A model generated the notes under the pieces. It was not told the origin of the DNA. It ran no database searches and saw nothing but the letters and a program-made list of their open reading frames with translations. A program made the translations under genes and the position numbers. Source: Nostoc sp. UCD121 (GTDB taxonomy: Bacteria > Cyanobacteriota > Cyanobacteriia > Cyanobacteriales > Nostocaceae). From it: 44,293 nucleotides of DNA. This document shows positions 15,437 through 24,626 of the stretch, one piece after another (positions within the stretch are counted from its first letter, which is position 1; each line of letters opens with the position of its first letter). The DNA lies in contig NZ_JACKZS010000040.1 of NCBI RefSeq assembly GCF_014222285.1, forward strand, positions 1 to 44,293, given 5' to 3'.

Positions 15437-15844
15437 TTTTTTAAAATTTTCTGAGATGCGATAGAGAAATTTGGAACCAATAGGTGAATAAAATTCGTTG
15501 CTACATAAACTATATCCATCTACGTGGACTGAAAAAATAACCCACGCAGGCAAAAATAATTCTGAGGTAGATTTTAGAGCATCAGAACTTTGGAGTTTAG
15601 TCTGTGTAGCCGTGATTTATAATCACCAAGGCTGAATAAAATTTTACTTTTATATTTGATGACTGACCTACGTATTTTCTCGCAATTCAATTCAACTCGG
15701 ATTTCTATATCTATTCAATTCAGTTAAAAATTTTATAGAGACGTTGCATTGCAACGTCTCTTATGAGATTATTCGTCGTGTAAATTACACCAGATATAAT
15801 CTCAATAAGCTGTCTAAATTAAAAAGAAAATAGGTATGATTTTA
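15437..15844. other. Intergenic upstream of the TIR-SLOG gene
   Basis: About 400 bases between the TIR-SLOG start and the selO end, both minus strand. It contains the palindrome at 15737-15761 and otherwise A/T-rich sequence that must hold the TIR-SLOG promoter. No coding frame with a ribosome site was seen. Confidence 0.5.
15737..15761. repeat. AGAGACGTTGCA palindrome
   Basis: AGAGACGTTGCA joined to TTGCAACGTCTCT, a near-perfect 12-bp inverted repeat without loop; a dispersed cyanobacterial palindrome related in its AGAGACG ends to the elements at 10347-10395. Confidence 0.8.
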
Positions 15845-17302
15845 CTATTTTCTAGACTGAATCGCTTGGATTAGCTCATAAAAAGGTTGCCAATTATCTT
15901 CTTGAGCAATTGCTTCCCAAATAGACTCAATCACAGGTCTTAATAGTGCCGTTTTAGGATTATGAACAGCTAGTGTTTGGGCAATTACATTGGTGCGGTC
16001 GCTATCAAAATCATTCAAGATTTTATGGTATAGTATGCACCAATCATCAAAAATCCCCGACGCACCCGGTACTGGCACAATATCCGAATTATTCATCACA
16101 AAACCTGGCTCATCTCGCCATTTTGATGAAAAAGTCCGAGCCATCTCATAAAAAAACTGGTGATAACCAACTTGGCTATCTTTCAAGAATTCAACCGTTA
16201 GATTCAACAGTTCCGCAGCTTGTGGGTGTGACAGTTCCACAAAACCTAACTTTCTCAACATCAAAGAGCTGTATTCAGCTTGATAATATTCATCAAACCT
16301 TTCTAATGCAGCTTCCATTTCTTCTTTATCAAGAATCGCCTTTAAAGGTTCTTGGAGCATTTGTAAATTCAACTTACAAATACTTGGTTGATTACCGTAA
16401 CAATAGCGTCCATAATAATCAAAATATGCAGCTATAAAGGATGGGTTATAAGTTGGGATGAACGCATAAGGCCCATAGTCAAAACTCTCTCCAGTAATCG
16501 ACATATTGTCAGTATTCAGAACTGCATGACAAAAGCCAGCCGCCATCCACTGCGCTACTAGTTCTGCAACTCGTTTCACTAATTCTGCATAAAACAAGAC
16601 ATATTTATCTTGTTCAGTGCTTAAGTGTCGATAATATTGCTCAATTACATGGTCTAATAGCTTCTTAGTTAAATCTGGACGCTGAAAATAGTGCAGTCGC
16701 TCAAAAGTGCCAAACCGAATATGAGAACTGCTCATTCTAATCATCACAGATGAGCGGGTAGGTGAAGGTTCATCGCCCCGCCAGAGGGGTAAACCTGTTT
16801 CAATCATGCTCAAACAGCGCGAGGTACGTACACCCAAGTGGTGTAGTGCTTCCGCAGCTAGAACTTCCCGCACCCCGCCTTTGAGCGTGAGCATACCATC
16901 GCCTCCACGGGAGTAGGGCGTTCTCCCAGAGCCTTTTGTGCCAAAATCGTACAATTCGCCATCAGTGGCCCGTACTTGCCCATAGAGAAAGCCTCTACCA
17001 TCACCCAACTGTCTGTTATATTCACCAAATTGATAGCCGTGGTAACGTAGTGCTAACAAGGGTTTGCGCCCCTGAAACTGGCCAAAAGCTGTGATAAAAT
17101 CTTCATCTTTGACTACTTGAGGGTCTAGACCCAAACGAGGTAGTAGTGCATCGTTACGCCAACGCAAGAGGTGTTGGGGGAATTCCTCTGCTGCAACCTC
17201 ATCGTAGTAGTCATCGCCTAGAGATTCTAAAGCGCTTTCGTAGTTGAGGGAGAGAAAAGGATTGCTAGAATTTTTGTAGTTTGGGGTTTCAGCCAGAGTC
17301 AT
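15845..17302 (-). CDS. selO: Protein adenylyltransferase SelO (YdiU family)
   Basis: A 485-residue SelO pseudokinase-fold enzyme, which transfers AMP to Ser/Thr/Tyr of target proteins, linked in bacteria to redox stress. Visible motifs: [20 protein letters not shown] and TPYSRGGDG (nucleotide loop), [19 protein letters not shown], and the catalytic segment [20 protein letters not shown] with the expected Asn/Asp metal and base residues. No selenocysteine or C-terminal Cys is seen near the end. I prefer ATG at 17302 ([10 protein letters not shown]) over the TTG at 17311. Length is typical. It lies upstream of the TIR-SLOG gene on the same strand, but the 408-base gap argues against an operon. 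Confidence 0.95.
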   Translation of the reverse strand: MTLAETPNYKNSSNPFLSLNYESALESLGDDYYDEVAAEEFPQHLLRWRNDALLPRLGLDPQVVKDEDFITAFGQFQGRKPLLALRYHGYQFGEYNRQLGDGRGFLYGQVRATDGELYDFGTKGSGRTPYSRGGDGMLTLKGGVREVLAAEALHHLGVRTSRCLSMIETGLPLWRGDEPSPTRSSVMIRMSSSHIRFGTFERLHYFQRPDLTKKLLDHVIEQYYRHLSTEQDKYVLFYAELVKRVAELVAQWMAAGFCHAVLNTDNMSITGESFDYGPYAFIPTYNPSFIAAYFDYYGRYCYGNQPSICKLNLQMLQEPLKAILDKEEMEAALERFDEYYQAEYSSLMLRKLGFVELSHPQAAELLNLTVEFLKDSQVGYHQFFYEMARTFSSKWRDEPGFVMNNSDIVPVPGASGIFDDWCILYHKILNDFDSDRTNVIAQTLAVHNPKTALLRPVIESIWEAIAQEDNWQPFYELIQAIQSRK

Positions 17303-17424
17303 TACGAGCAAAGCTTAATTCATTCTTCCCTTAATACTACCTCTGGCTTCAACATCAGCATAGACGCAAAAAGTAACCCATATCTAAAAAATGGTAGCGT
17401 CACCATTAAAATCTAGAGCGCATA

Positions 17425-18102
17425 ATGAATAAAGTTTTGCAATTAAAGAAAAAATTAACTCAATTAGCTATTTTAGACGCTACATTTGAGGTTTTTGGCT
17501 CAGAATCACACCAATATCAATTAAAACCTTGCTTGAGTAACAAAGATATTCAAGTTTTTGAATCTAAATACAATATTACGCTACCAAGTGAATATAAAAA
17601 TTTTCTGTTAGAAATTGGCAATGGTGGTGCAGGGCCAGGATATGGCTTATCTGGACTATCGGGTATTGAATATGAAGATGTTATTTCCGAAAAACTATAC
17701 CAAGATAATTACGAAATTCTCTCTCAACCATTTCCTTTTACAGAAGCGTGGAATGATTTAGATTTGATTGTCAATAATAATCCCGATGTCGTTACCAAAA
17801 ATGATGCATACTTCGATGATAAGTTTATTCAGGGCACTCTCACAATTACAAATTATGGTTGTGGAATTTATGGGATGTTAGTTATTACTGGGGAGCAGTC
17901 AGGAAAAATCTGGATAGATGACCGTACTAATGATAATGGGATATATCCTGCTTCTTTAAGTTTTTGTCATGCTTTCCATGATTCTGACCCTGATGATTTA
18001 CATCCCAATAACGATGAGGAACAGCCTTTGAGTTTTTCTGATTGGTATGAAGACTGGCTTAACCGAAGTTTGCATCAAATCCGCCAGTCTTCAGAAACTT
18101 AA
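17425..18102 (+). CDS. SMI1/KNR4 (SUKH) family protein
   Basis: A 225-residue protein with the SUKH-1 pattern: LSNKDIQVFESKYNITLPSE, then YKNFLLEIGNGGAGPGYGL near residues 50-75, and a Trp/Asp-rich C-terminal half (GKIWIDDRTND, FSDWYEDWLNRSL). SUKH proteins are best known as immunity proteins against contact-delivered nuclease toxins, but many are orphan and cellular. No toxin gene is next to it, so it is an orphan here. It is transcribed divergently from selO across about 120 bases. A/T-rich composition, no HIP1 site inside, consistent with recent gain. Confidence 0.85.
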   Translation: MNKVLQLKKKLTQLAILDATFEVFGSESHQYQLKPCLSNKDIQVFESKYNITLPSEYKNFLLEIGNGGAGPGYGLSGLSGIEYEDVISEKLYQDNYEILSQPFPFTEAWNDLDLIVNNNPDVVTKNDAYFDDKFIQGTLTITNYGCGIYGMLVITGEQSGKIWIDDRTNDNGIYPASLSFCHAFHDSDPDDLHPNNDEEQPLSFSDWYEDWLNRSLHQIRQSSET

Positions 18103-18137
18103 CCTGAATTCAATAGACCAAGTTAGAAAATAACTGC

Positions 18138-18740
18138 TTAAAATTTTGGTGCTTGCCAGTTAGGATTTGTAAGACTTGTCATAATATGATCTTCCCATTG
18201 TCCATTAATTAACAGATAGTCTCTAGCATATCCTTCAATGACAAAACCGAGTCTTTTTAAAACATTGCCACTACGCCGATTGTGAGGCATATAATTTGCC
18301 ATAACTCGGTGAAAATTTAACTCTTGAAAAAGATACTCAGTTGCGGCTTTTAGCCCTTCTGTCATATATCCTTTACCTTGTTTACTTTCAGCTAGGCTAT
18401 ATCCCACGTAGCAAAAATGAGCGGCTCCTCGAACAAAATTGCTAAAATTGACCGTTCCAATAATTACAGTAGGATTTTTTTTGGTAAAAATAAATAGCTT
18501 TAATGATTGTCCATTGATAAATTCTAGAAAACTATTCTCTATCTGATATTGCCAATATTCTTCAGTGAAAAAACCATCAGCCCATAGAGGGTAGAATGGG
18601 GTGAGATAGGTTTTGTTATAAATGAAGTATTTGAGAATTTGGGGTATATCTTCATGAATCCCCGCTCGTAATAATAAGCGATCGCTAGTAATTATTGGCA
18701 GTTCTGATATCATAATCGATGGGATCTCTTCCCAGCACAT
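18138..18740 (-). CDS. GNAT N-acetyltransferase (RimJ/RimL type)
   Basis: A 200-residue GNAT protein. The opening ITSDRLLLRAGIHEDIPQIL is the usual start of the RimJ/RimL branch; the acetyl-CoA region is VGYSLAESKQGKGYMTEGLK with a Q/RxxGxG/A-like loop, and the C-terminal part has HRVMANYMPHNRRSGNVLKRLGF, the strand-helix characteristic of the branch. Members acetylate protein N-termini or small molecules; the target is not readable. The start may be ATG 18713 (MISELPIITS), which has GGAAGAG upstream, instead of 18740. Convergent with the SUKH gene with a 35-base gap. Confidence 0.88.
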   Translation of the reverse strand: MCWEEIPSIMISELPIITSDRLLLRAGIHEDIPQILKYFIYNKTYLTPFYPLWADGFFTEEYWQYQIENSFLEFINGQSLKLFIFTKKNPTVIIGTVNFSNFVRGAAHFCYVGYSLAESKQGKGYMTEGLKAATEYLFQELNFHRVMANYMPHNRRSGNVLKRLGFVIEGYARDYLLINGQWEDHIMTSLTNPNWQAPKF

Positions 18741-19038
18741 ACTCTAAATTTTATAAATTCTCTCATACCTACGGTTTAGCAGCAGCAGTTAGAACTGCTT
18801 TCCCCAATATTCTGTACAAAAGATAGAGTAAGTATTTTTGCTGGTAATCTGCCATTCCACCAAAATCTTGATAAGCTGATGTCTAATATCTAGAGCGCAA
18901 GGATTGAGAGCCAAGGGGTGATAAAGCACAGTACACGGCATAACTTCGATAAAATCGCTTTGCCTAAACACTGTACCGCAGGAAATTCAACCAAAAGAAA
19001 GCTCAAGATTTAGCCCAGTCTACAAGAAGGATAGTGAT

Positions 19039-20046
19039 GTGGTGGGAATACGCTACGATTGGCAGGAATTAGAGATTCGGGCGATATACAACACGCCATT
19101 GCTAGAGCTTATTTATCAAGCTGCTAGCGTGCATCGCCAATATCATGACCCAACAAAAATACAAGTTTGTAAGCTTATATCCATTAAAACGGGAGGTTGT
19201 CCAGAAGATTGTAGCTACTGTGCCCAATCTTCTCGCTATAAAACAGAGGTAAAGGCGGAAGCACTCCTAGAAAAGGAAACGGTAGTTAACATTGCCCAGA
19301 AAGCGAAAGAAACTGGTGTTAGTCGCATCTGCATGGGTGCTGCTTGGCGCGAAGTCCGGGATAACTCACAATTTGAGGAAGTCCTGGAAATGGTCAAGGA
19401 TGTAACTGCAATGGGTTTAGAAGTGTGCTGCACTCTGGGTATGTTGACGGCAAATCAAGCCCGGAAATTGGAAGAAGCGGGACTTTACGCCTACAACCAT
19501 AACTTAGATACCTCGCAGGAATATTACAACACAATTATTACCACGAGAACTTATAGCGATCGCTTGAACACAATCGAGAATGTCCGTCAGACCAATGTTA
19601 CCGTCTGTTCCGGCGGCATCCTTGGTTTGGGCGAAACTGTCGATGACCGAGTTGGGATGTTACAAACTCTGGCAAGCTTACATCCGCATCCAGAGTCTGT
19701 GCCAATTAATATTCTTTCACAAGTACCGGGCACACCCTTAGAAAATCAGCCTGATGTCCCCATTTGGGATATTGTGCGAATGATTGCCACAGCCAGAATT
19801 TTAATGCCAGCTTCCGATGTGCGTCTCAGTGCTGGTAGGGCTAGACTTTCTCAAGTAGAACAAGCTTTCTGCTTTATGGCAGGAGCCAATTCTATCTTTT
19901 CTAGTGACGACAACAAAATGTTGACGGTGACAACTCCCTGTCCAGATTATGATAGCGATCGAGAAATGCTGAATTTACTTGGTTTGGGGATGCGTCCACC
20001 TTCCCAAAGACAAGAGAAAGTAGCAAGCCCGGCTGTTGTAGGATAA
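19039..20046 (+). CDS. bioB: Biotin synthase
   Basis: A 335-residue radical-SAM enzyme that inserts sulfur into dethiobiotin, the last step of biotin synthesis. The CxxxCxxC cluster ligands are in [16 protein letters not shown] (about residues 53-68); further family motifs are [21 protein letters not shown], and [10 protein letters not shown]. The start is GTG at 19039 ([11 protein letters not shown]), with AGAAGGA about 8 bases before; the ATG two bases earlier is out of frame. Stand-alone gene, no bioF/A/D nearby, as often in cyanobacteria. The terminator is at 20066-20107. Confidence 0.97.
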   Translation: MVGIRYDWQELEIRAIYNTPLLELIYQAASVHRQYHDPTKIQVCKLISIKTGGCPEDCSYCAQSSRYKTEVKAEALLEKETVVNIAQKAKETGVSRICMGAAWREVRDNSQFEEVLEMVKDVTAMGLEVCCTLGMLTANQARKLEEAGLYAYNHNLDTSQEYYNTIITTRTYSDRLNTIENVRQTNVTVCSGGILGLGETVDDRVGMLQTLASLHPHPESVPINILSQVPGTPLENQPDVPIWDIVRMIATARILMPASDVRLSAGRARLSQVEQAFCFMAGANSIFSSDDNKMLTVTTPCPDYDSDREMLNLLGLGMRPPSQRQEKVASPAVVG

Positions 20047-20065
20047 ATATTTGATTTGGTGTAAA

Positions 20066-20107
20066 ACATTTAGTCAAGGATTCAGATCCAGACTAAATGT
20101 TTTTTTG
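20066..20107 (+). terminator. Terminator of bioB
   Basis: ACATTTAGTC (20066-20075) pairs with GACTAAATGT (20091-20100), 10 bp, followed by seven T. Confidence 0.88.
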
Positions 20108-20125
20108 TTCTGACTTTCTTTATTG

Positions 20126-20385
20126 AACAGAATTCAGGAGTCAGGAGTCAGAATTCAGAATGAATTCTGTACGACTGGTGGATGAATAACCGGCGTTTTT
20201 GCACCCCCACCAAATTTTTAATTTGGTGGTCAACAAGAAAGTCGCGGATCTGAATCCCCGACTGATAGCGTAGCGGTAGCGAGTCTGCGTTCGCTTTTAG
20301 CATCTCGTAGAGAGCGTCTTGATTCTGACTCCTGTTAGCGGTAGCGGGGCGTTTAGCCCATTCTGACTTCTGAATTCTTCTTCAA
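20126..20385. repeat. Nested repeat cluster
   Basis: About 260 non-coding bases built of repeats. GAATTCAGGAGTCAGGAGTC at the left is mirrored at the right by GATTCTGACTCCTG and TTCTGACTTCTGAATTC. Between them are the hairpin CCACCAAAT/ATTTGGTGG (20208-20230), a GTAGCGGTAGCGAG-type element, and a second element (TTAGCGGTAGCGGGGCG) that interrupts the right-hand TCTGACTCCTG sequence, so elements have inserted into elements. Confidence 0.75.
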
Positions 20386-20399
20386 TAACAAGATTGCTA

Positions 20400-20894
20400 C
20401 TATTCTCCTTCAAATGAATTCAAGAGCTTTCTTAAAAGCACAACCAGTAATTCCCGCTCTGAGGGCTGCAAAACACTGAGGATGCGATGCTCATTGGCAA
20501 CATGAGCTTCTACGGCTTTCTCAATTAAGTTGAAACCTTTTTCTGTCAATGTGATTAAAGTGCCGCGCCGATCACTCGGATCAGGAATTCGTTGTACGAA
20601 CCCAGCTTTCTCAAGTTGGTCAACGCGATGGGTCATTGTGCCCGATGAAACCATCAAAGTATTAAACAATGCCGTTGGTGATAGCTGGTAAGGAGCGCCA
20701 GAACGACGTAAGGTCGCTAACACATCAAATTCCCCAAGATTCAGACCAAACTGAGAAAACGTCTCTTGGATTGCGTGTTCAAAATGCTTGGCTACCCGTC
20801 CCATCCGCCCAATTACTCCCATTGGCGATACGTCCAAATCAGGACGCTCACGTTGCCATTGCGCCAAAATTATATCGACTGAATCGGAAGCCAT
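20400..20894 (-). CDS. MarR-family transcriptional regulator
   Basis: A 164-residue MarR regulator with a winged helix-turn-helix: LGEFDVLATLRRSGAPYQLS, TALFNTLMVSSGTMTHRVDQ (recognition helix) and the wing DPSDRRGTLITLTEKG. Flanking N- and C-terminal helices form the dimer. It is divergent from an EamA transporter gene across 102 bases holding two copies of an 18-bp palindrome, so it very probably represses both itself and the transporter until a ligand is bound. The ligand cannot be read. Confidence 0.93.
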   Translation of the reverse strand: MASDSVDIILAQWQRERPDLDVSPMGVIGRMGRVAKHFEHAIQETFSQFGLNLGEFDVLATLRRSGAPYQLSPTALFNTLMVSSGTMTHRVDQLEKAGFVQRIPDPSDRRGTLITLTEKGFNLIEKAVEAHVANEHRILSVLQPSERELLVVLLRKLLNSFEGE

Positions 20895-20930
20895 TGTGCT
20901 GATTGCTGATGCAAATTTCTTGACATCAAA

Positions 20931-20948
20931 TATCTTAACATCAAGATA
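20931..20948. promoter_or_regulatory. MarR operator site 1
   Basis: TATCTT AACATC AAGATA, a perfect 6-bp inverted repeat with a 6-base spacer, 37 bases before the MarR start. It matches site 2 in arm sequence and spacing. Confidence 0.75.
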
Positions 20949-20971
20949 AATGCTAAAATCTCGTTATCAAG

Positions 20972-20989
20972 TATCTTGATGTCGAGATA
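20972..20989. promoter_or_regulatory. MarR operator site 2
   Basis: TATCTT GATGTC GAGATA, same geometry as site 1 with one changed arm base, ending 7 bases before the EamA start, where a bound repressor would cover the ribosome site or promoter. The two centres are 41 bases apart, about four helical turns. Confidence 0.75.
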
Positions 20990-20996
20990 AAATTTT

Positions 20997-21902
20997 ATGA
21001 AGATAAAGACTGCCGGAAAGTTTGATATTTGCCTGACAGCCTTAGCACCAGCAATCTGGGGAACTACGTACATTGTGGCAACAGAACTTTTACCACCGAA
21101 TCATCCGTTGTTAGTTGCAGCATTGCGATCGCTACCTATCGGTATTTTGTTAACCGCAAGTTTGCAACAACTCCCCAAAGGTATTTGGTGGTGGCGGATT
21201 TTCCTGCTGGGAGGGTTGAATATTGGTATTTTTCAAGCCTTGTTATTTGTGGCAGCCTATCGTCTTCCCGGTGGAGTAGCAGCAACAGCCGGAGCAATTC
21301 AACCGTTGTTAGTGGTGATATTTTCGTGGCTATTATTGGGCGATAAACCATCCAAATGCTCAATTATCGCTGCCATTACCGGATTTATTGGCGTTGGTTT
21401 ATTGGTTCTCAGTCCTGCGGCTCGTCTGGATTGGATCGGAATTGGCGCTGCGATCGCGGGAGCAGTAACAATGGGCTTAGGAACAACATTAACTAAACGC
21501 TGGAAACGTCCAGTTTCCCTGCTGGTGTTTACGGCGTGGCAATTGGCGATCGGCGGGATGATTCTTTTACCTATTGCCCTAGTTGTTGAAAAACCGTTGA
21601 CTAACCTGAGTGTGACAAACCTATTGGGATTTGTCTATTTGGGTTTGGTGGGAACTGGGTTAGCTTATATGCTTTGGTTTCGGGGAATTGAACGATTAAA
21701 AGCAACAGCTGTTTCTTCCTTGGGATTGATGAGTCCTCTAGTTGCAACACTGATGGGCTTTCTGGTGTTACATCAAACGTTAATGCCAATTCAACTGATT
21801 GGAGCAGCGATCGTACTAGTGAGTGTTTTGGTAGGGCAACAAACGAATCGATTAGGCGATCGTTCGACTACCCACAAAATATCGTCTAAAAAATTACTTT
21901 AG
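20997..21902 (+). CDS. EamA/DMT-family transporter
   Basis: A 301-residue membrane protein with about ten predicted helices and two EamA repeats. PAIWGTTYIVATELLPPNHP in the first repeat and the linker LLLGDKPSKCSIIAAITGFIGVG are typical, as is WFRGIERLKATAVSSLGLMSP in the second. Drug/metabolite transporters of this group export amino acids, metabolites or toxic compounds. The tight divergent pairing with the MarR gene suggests induction by the exported compound. ATG at 20997 immediately follows operator site 2. Confidence 0.92.
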   Translation: MKIKTAGKFDICLTALAPAIWGTTYIVATELLPPNHPLLVAALRSLPIGILLTASLQQLPKGIWWWRIFLLGGLNIGIFQALLFVAAYRLPGGVAATAGAIQPLLVVIFSWLLLGDKPSKCSIIAAITGFIGVGLLVLSPAARLDWIGIGAAIAGAVTMGLGTTLTKRWKRPVSLLVFTAWQLAIGGMILLPIALVVEKPLTNLSVTNLLGFVYLGLVGTGLAYMLWFRGIERLKATAVSSLGLMSPLVATLMGFLVLHQTLMPIQLIGAAIVLVSVLVGQQTNRLGDRSTTHKISSKKLL

Positions 21903-21977
21903 TTCAATATGGTTTGCTATTGATTAATTGAGTTAAACAGATTTATCGCCAACTTTTGGATGTTATTTTTAAGCACA

Positions 21978-22008
21978 TTAAGGGACAGGTAGAATGCCCG
22001 TCCCTTAA
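21978..22008 (-). terminator. Hairpin downstream of petL
   Basis: TTAAGGGAC (21978-21986) and GTCCCTTAA (22000-22008) form a perfect 9-bp stem about 35 bases after the petL stop. The following T-run on the minus strand is weak, so this is a probable 3' end or stabilising hairpin. Confidence 0.55.
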
Positions 22009-22043
22009 GATTGATCGGTTGATAAGTTGGATCTGTCTCTCGA

Positions 22044-22139
22044 TTAAATTATCTTGGCAGTTCGCAGACCGAACAACAGACCGACAGATAAACCGAAGAA
22101 CAAAGCTAAAAAGCCGATGTAAGCTGCAATTGCAAACAT
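22044..22139 (-). CDS. petL: Cytochrome b6f complex subunit PetL
   Basis: A 31-residue single-helix protein, [20 protein letters not shown] followed by [11 protein letters not shown]. The length, the opening [12 protein letters not shown], and the LLFGLR..K end are those of cyanobacterial PetL, a peripheral one-helix subunit that stabilises the cytochrome b6f dimer in the thylakoid membrane. GGAG lies 9 bases before the ATG. It is too short for ordinary gene finders and is masked by longer meaningless frames at 21943-22165 on both strands. Stand-alone, transcribed towards the hairpin at 21978-22008. Confidence 0.88.
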   Translation of the reverse strand: MFAIAAYIGFLALFFGLSVGLLFGLRTAKII

Positions 22140-22292
22140 TTATTTTTCTCCACAATACTTCCTAAATATATTGAATCATTAGTTGTTGGGCATTAGGCAT
22201 TGGAAAACTCTTCCCCAGTACCCAGTCCCCAGACTTCAATCCCCCAGATTGCGATAGAATACAGCCCACGGGCGCTTGTTTGGGGTTGAGCA

Positions 22293-23405
22293 ATGACTTC
22301 TTTAATTAATGTAAATTTACCAGAGCAGTCTTATGAGATTGCGATAACTTCGTTGAGCTGCGCTAACGCACCTTCGAGTTTAGATCAACTGGGTCAACAG
22401 ATGGCTAATCTGAAACTAGGCAAGAAAGTACTGCTAGTTTCTAATCCAAAGATTTTTAAGCATTATGGGGAAAGAGCAATTACATCCCTGACATCTGCGG
22501 GATTTGAAGTCGCTAGCTGCACTCTACCGCCTGGTGAACGCTACAAAACCCTCAATTCCATCCAAAAACTCTACGATATCGCCTTGGAAAACCGCCTAGA
22601 ACGTTCTGCGACGATGGTGGCTTTGGGCGGAGGCGTGATTGGCGATATGACTGGCTTTGCAGCCGCTACTTGGTTGCGGGGTATTAATGTTGTCCAAGTG
22701 CCTACAACTCTCTTGGCGATGGTGGATTCGGCAATTGGTGGCAAAACTGGCGTAAATCATCCCCACGGTAAAAACTTGATTGGGGCATTCCATCAGCCGC
22801 GCTTGGTTTTGATTGACCCAGATGTGTTAAAAACTCTTCCGATGCGCGAATTCCGGGCAGGAATGGCAGAAGTTATTAAATATGGTGTAATTTGGGATGC
22901 TGAATTATTTGCCCAGTTGGAAGCAAGTAAACGGCTTGACCAACTCCGCTATGTAAAACCTGAGTTAATAGGAACCATATTAACGCGCTCCTGTCAAGCT
23001 AAAGCTGATGTTGTTAGCAAAGATGAGAAAGAAGGCGGATTACGTGCGATTCTCAACTATGGACATACCATCGGTCATGCAGTGGAAAGCTTGACTGGTT
23101 ATCGTTTAGTGAATCACGGTGAAGCGGTAGCTATTGGCATGGTAGCAGCCGGTCAAATTGCTGTGGAATTGGGAATGTGGCAAAAGGAAGATACAGAACG
23201 TCAAAATGCTTTAATTCAAAAAACGGGTTTACCAACTCAGTTACCATCTGGGGTAGATATTGAAGCAATTATTGATGCGTTACAACTAGATAAAAAAGTC
23301 AAAGCAGGAAAAGTACGGTTTGTTTTACCAACAGAGATTGGTGTAGTTACAGTTACCGATGAAGTGCCATCAGATATCATTCGGCAAGTCTTGCGGGGAA
23401 TGTGA
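22293..23405 (+). CDS. aroB: 3-dehydroquinate synthase
   Basis: A 370-residue NAD- and metal-dependent enzyme converting DAHP to 3-dehydroquinate, second step of the shikimate pathway. Motifs: [37 protein letters not shown] (NAD loop), [20 protein letters not shown], the metal ligands in GMAEVIKYG and [12 protein letters not shown], and HGEAVAIGM. Full family length. ATG at 22293 gives [16 protein letters not shown]. Stand-alone; upstream 22140-22292 is shared with the divergent petL promoter. Confidence 0.97.
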   Translation: MTSLINVNLPEQSYEIAITSLSCANAPSSLDQLGQQMANLKLGKKVLLVSNPKIFKHYGERAITSLTSAGFEVASCTLPPGERYKTLNSIQKLYDIALENRLERSATMVALGGGVIGDMTGFAAATWLRGINVVQVPTTLLAMVDSAIGGKTGVNHPHGKNLIGAFHQPRLVLIDPDVLKTLPMREFRAGMAEVIKYGVIWDAELFAQLEASKRLDQLRYVKPELIGTILTRSCQAKADVVSKDEKEGGLRAILNYGHTIGHAVESLTGYRLVNHGEAVAIGMVAAGQIAVELGMWQKEDTERQNALIQKTGLPTQLPSGVDIEAIIDALQLDKKVKAGKVRFVLPTEIGVVTVTDEVPSDIIRQVLRGM

Positions 23406-23457
23406 AGAATTTGAAAAAGAATTCAAAAGTCAGAATAAAAATTAGTTGCCCTGTCCT

Positions 23458-23517
23458 TCAATTACGAATTACGTTAGCGTAGCGTTAGCGAGGAACGAGC
23501 GTCATTACGAATTACTG
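23458..23517. repeat. Nested repeat before the second Uma2 gene
   Basis: CAATTACGAATTA and CATTACGAATTA flank an element CGTTAGCGTAGCGTTAGCGA plus GGAACGAGCGTC. The flanks look like one interrupted AATTACGAATTA sequence, the same word as near 10195-10207, so the inner element appears to have inserted into an older repeat. Confidence 0.65.
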
Positions 23518-23521
23518 AGCC

Positions 23522-24100
23522 ATGATACTCCAAGCCAAAAATCAATTAACTTTGCAAGAGTTCCTAAATCTTCCTCCCGGCGAAGGAGACATAACTTATG
23601 AACTTGTTGATGGTCATGCAAGTCCTAAAATATCACCAAAAAAATTTCACTCTAAACTTACCCGTGCCCTCCTCAATTTGATTGAGCAATGCTGTCAGGG
23701 TAAAGGAGAAGTTTGTCCAGAATTAGCTATCGCCTTAACCCGTCGAGGGCGAGATTGGATGCCAATACCGGATATTTTGTATATTTCCAATGAACGTTTA
23801 CCCCCGGATTGGGAACAAGAGGGAGCATGTTCTGTTCCTCCCAATTTGGTGATTGAAATTATTTCGCCTGGACAAACCTTTGGACAAATGGCAGCTAAAG
23901 CCAAAGACTATTTAGATGCTAAAGTGCTGCGGGTGTGGGTGGTAGATAGTAAAGCTAGAAGTATTACTGTTTTTTATCCAGATGCAGCACCACAAACTTA
24001 TATGGGAGACGAATTACTCACAGATTCCCTATTTGAGGGACTCGAATTTACTGTTGAGCAGGTGTTTCAAAAGGCTAAAATACCATTAGATGCCGAATAG
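23522..24100 (+). CDS. Uma2-family (DUF820) putative endonuclease
   Basis: A 192-residue Uma2 protein with the full domain: LTLQEFLNLP, ITYELVDGHASPKISPK, WMPIPDILYIS, the catalytic strand NLVIEIISPGQ and KAKDYLDAKVLRVWVVDS, whose Asp, Glu and Lys fit the PD-(D/E)XK site. Unlike the Uma2 at 1156-1872 it lacks a coiled-coil tail. The biological role is not established. Its last 15 bases overlap the 3' end of the convergent Nudix gene. No Shine-Dalgarno is visible, because a repeat element lies immediately before the ATG. Confidence 0.88.
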   Translation: MILQAKNQLTLQEFLNLPPGEGDITYELVDGHASPKISPKKFHSKLTRALLNLIEQCCQGKGEVCPELAIALTRRGRDWMPIPDILYISNERLPPDWEQEGACSVPPNLVIEIISPGQTFGQMAAKAKDYLDAKVLRVWVVDSKARSITVFYPDAAPQTYMGDELLTDSLFEGLEFTVEQVFQKAKIPLDAE

Positions 24101-24607
24101 TAGACTTTTTGCGTCTAGCACAATTTGACGCATATCATTTTTATTGCCTGCTTGATATTGAGAAATGAATTCATCAATATCTATAATGTTTCTTCCCATA
24201 CTTTCATGTGTACATAAGCTTAGACAGTCGTAGCCATTGTTAGAGATTATTTCCTCAACAAATCCAGTCATGACCACAAGGTATGTAAGCTGCTCAGGTT
24301 GACTACCGTAAAAATCAGACTGGATAAATTTTACAACTTTTAATTCTCCTAGAGTTACTTTTACCTCCTCCATAACTTCTCGTCTTGCAGTTTCCTCATA
24401 AGTAAATTCGCCTATCTGCACATGTCCCCCAGGGAGGTCAATACCACGGTCAAGGAGAGCGCATACAATTAAACCATCCTTGGTAAAAGGTACGACTAGA
24501 ACACTCGTTATCTTTTCAAAGGCAGGCAAAAATGAACTGCCAATATCTACAAAATTGACTTTTTGGCCTTTTTGGATGACAGTCTTTCTGTAATCCTTCT
24601 CACTCAT
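24086..24607 (-). CDS. Nudix hydrolase
   Basis: A 173-residue Nudix protein from ATG 24607 (MSEKDYRKTVIQKGQ); the longer frame to 24724 would overlap the next gene and adds unlike sequence. The Nudix box is GGHVQIGEFTYEETARREVM then EEVKVTL: G-x5-E-x7-REV-x-EE is intact, but the family Gly after EEx is replaced by Lys or Val. Preceding VVPFTKDGLIVCALLDRGID fits the fold. It hydrolyses a nucleoside diphosphate-linked compound of unknown identity. It overlaps the convergent Uma2 gene by 15 bases. Confidence 0.88.
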   Translation of the reverse strand: MSEKDYRKTVIQKGQKVNFVDIGSSFLPAFEKITSVLVVPFTKDGLIVCALLDRGIDLPGGHVQIGEFTYEETARREVMEEVKVTLGELKVVKFIQSDFYGSQPEQLTYLVVMTGFVEEIISNNGYDCLSLCTHESMGRNIIDIDEFISQYQAGNKNDMRQIVLDAKSLLFGI

Positions 24608-24626
24608 TGGCTTAACTTCTGCTATT

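Noticed and set aside
18789..18971. 60-residue minus-strand frame upstream of bioB
   Set aside because: No ribosome site and no recognisable motif; could be a remnant, but there is not enough support.
21943..22165. Two 70-residue frames on opposite strands around petL
   Set aside because: They are shadows of petL and its flanks; petL itself has the ribosome site and family sequence.
23522..24607. Toxin-antitoxin or operon link of Uma2 and Nudix genes
   Set aside because: The genes are convergent and only overlap by 15 bases at their 3' ends.
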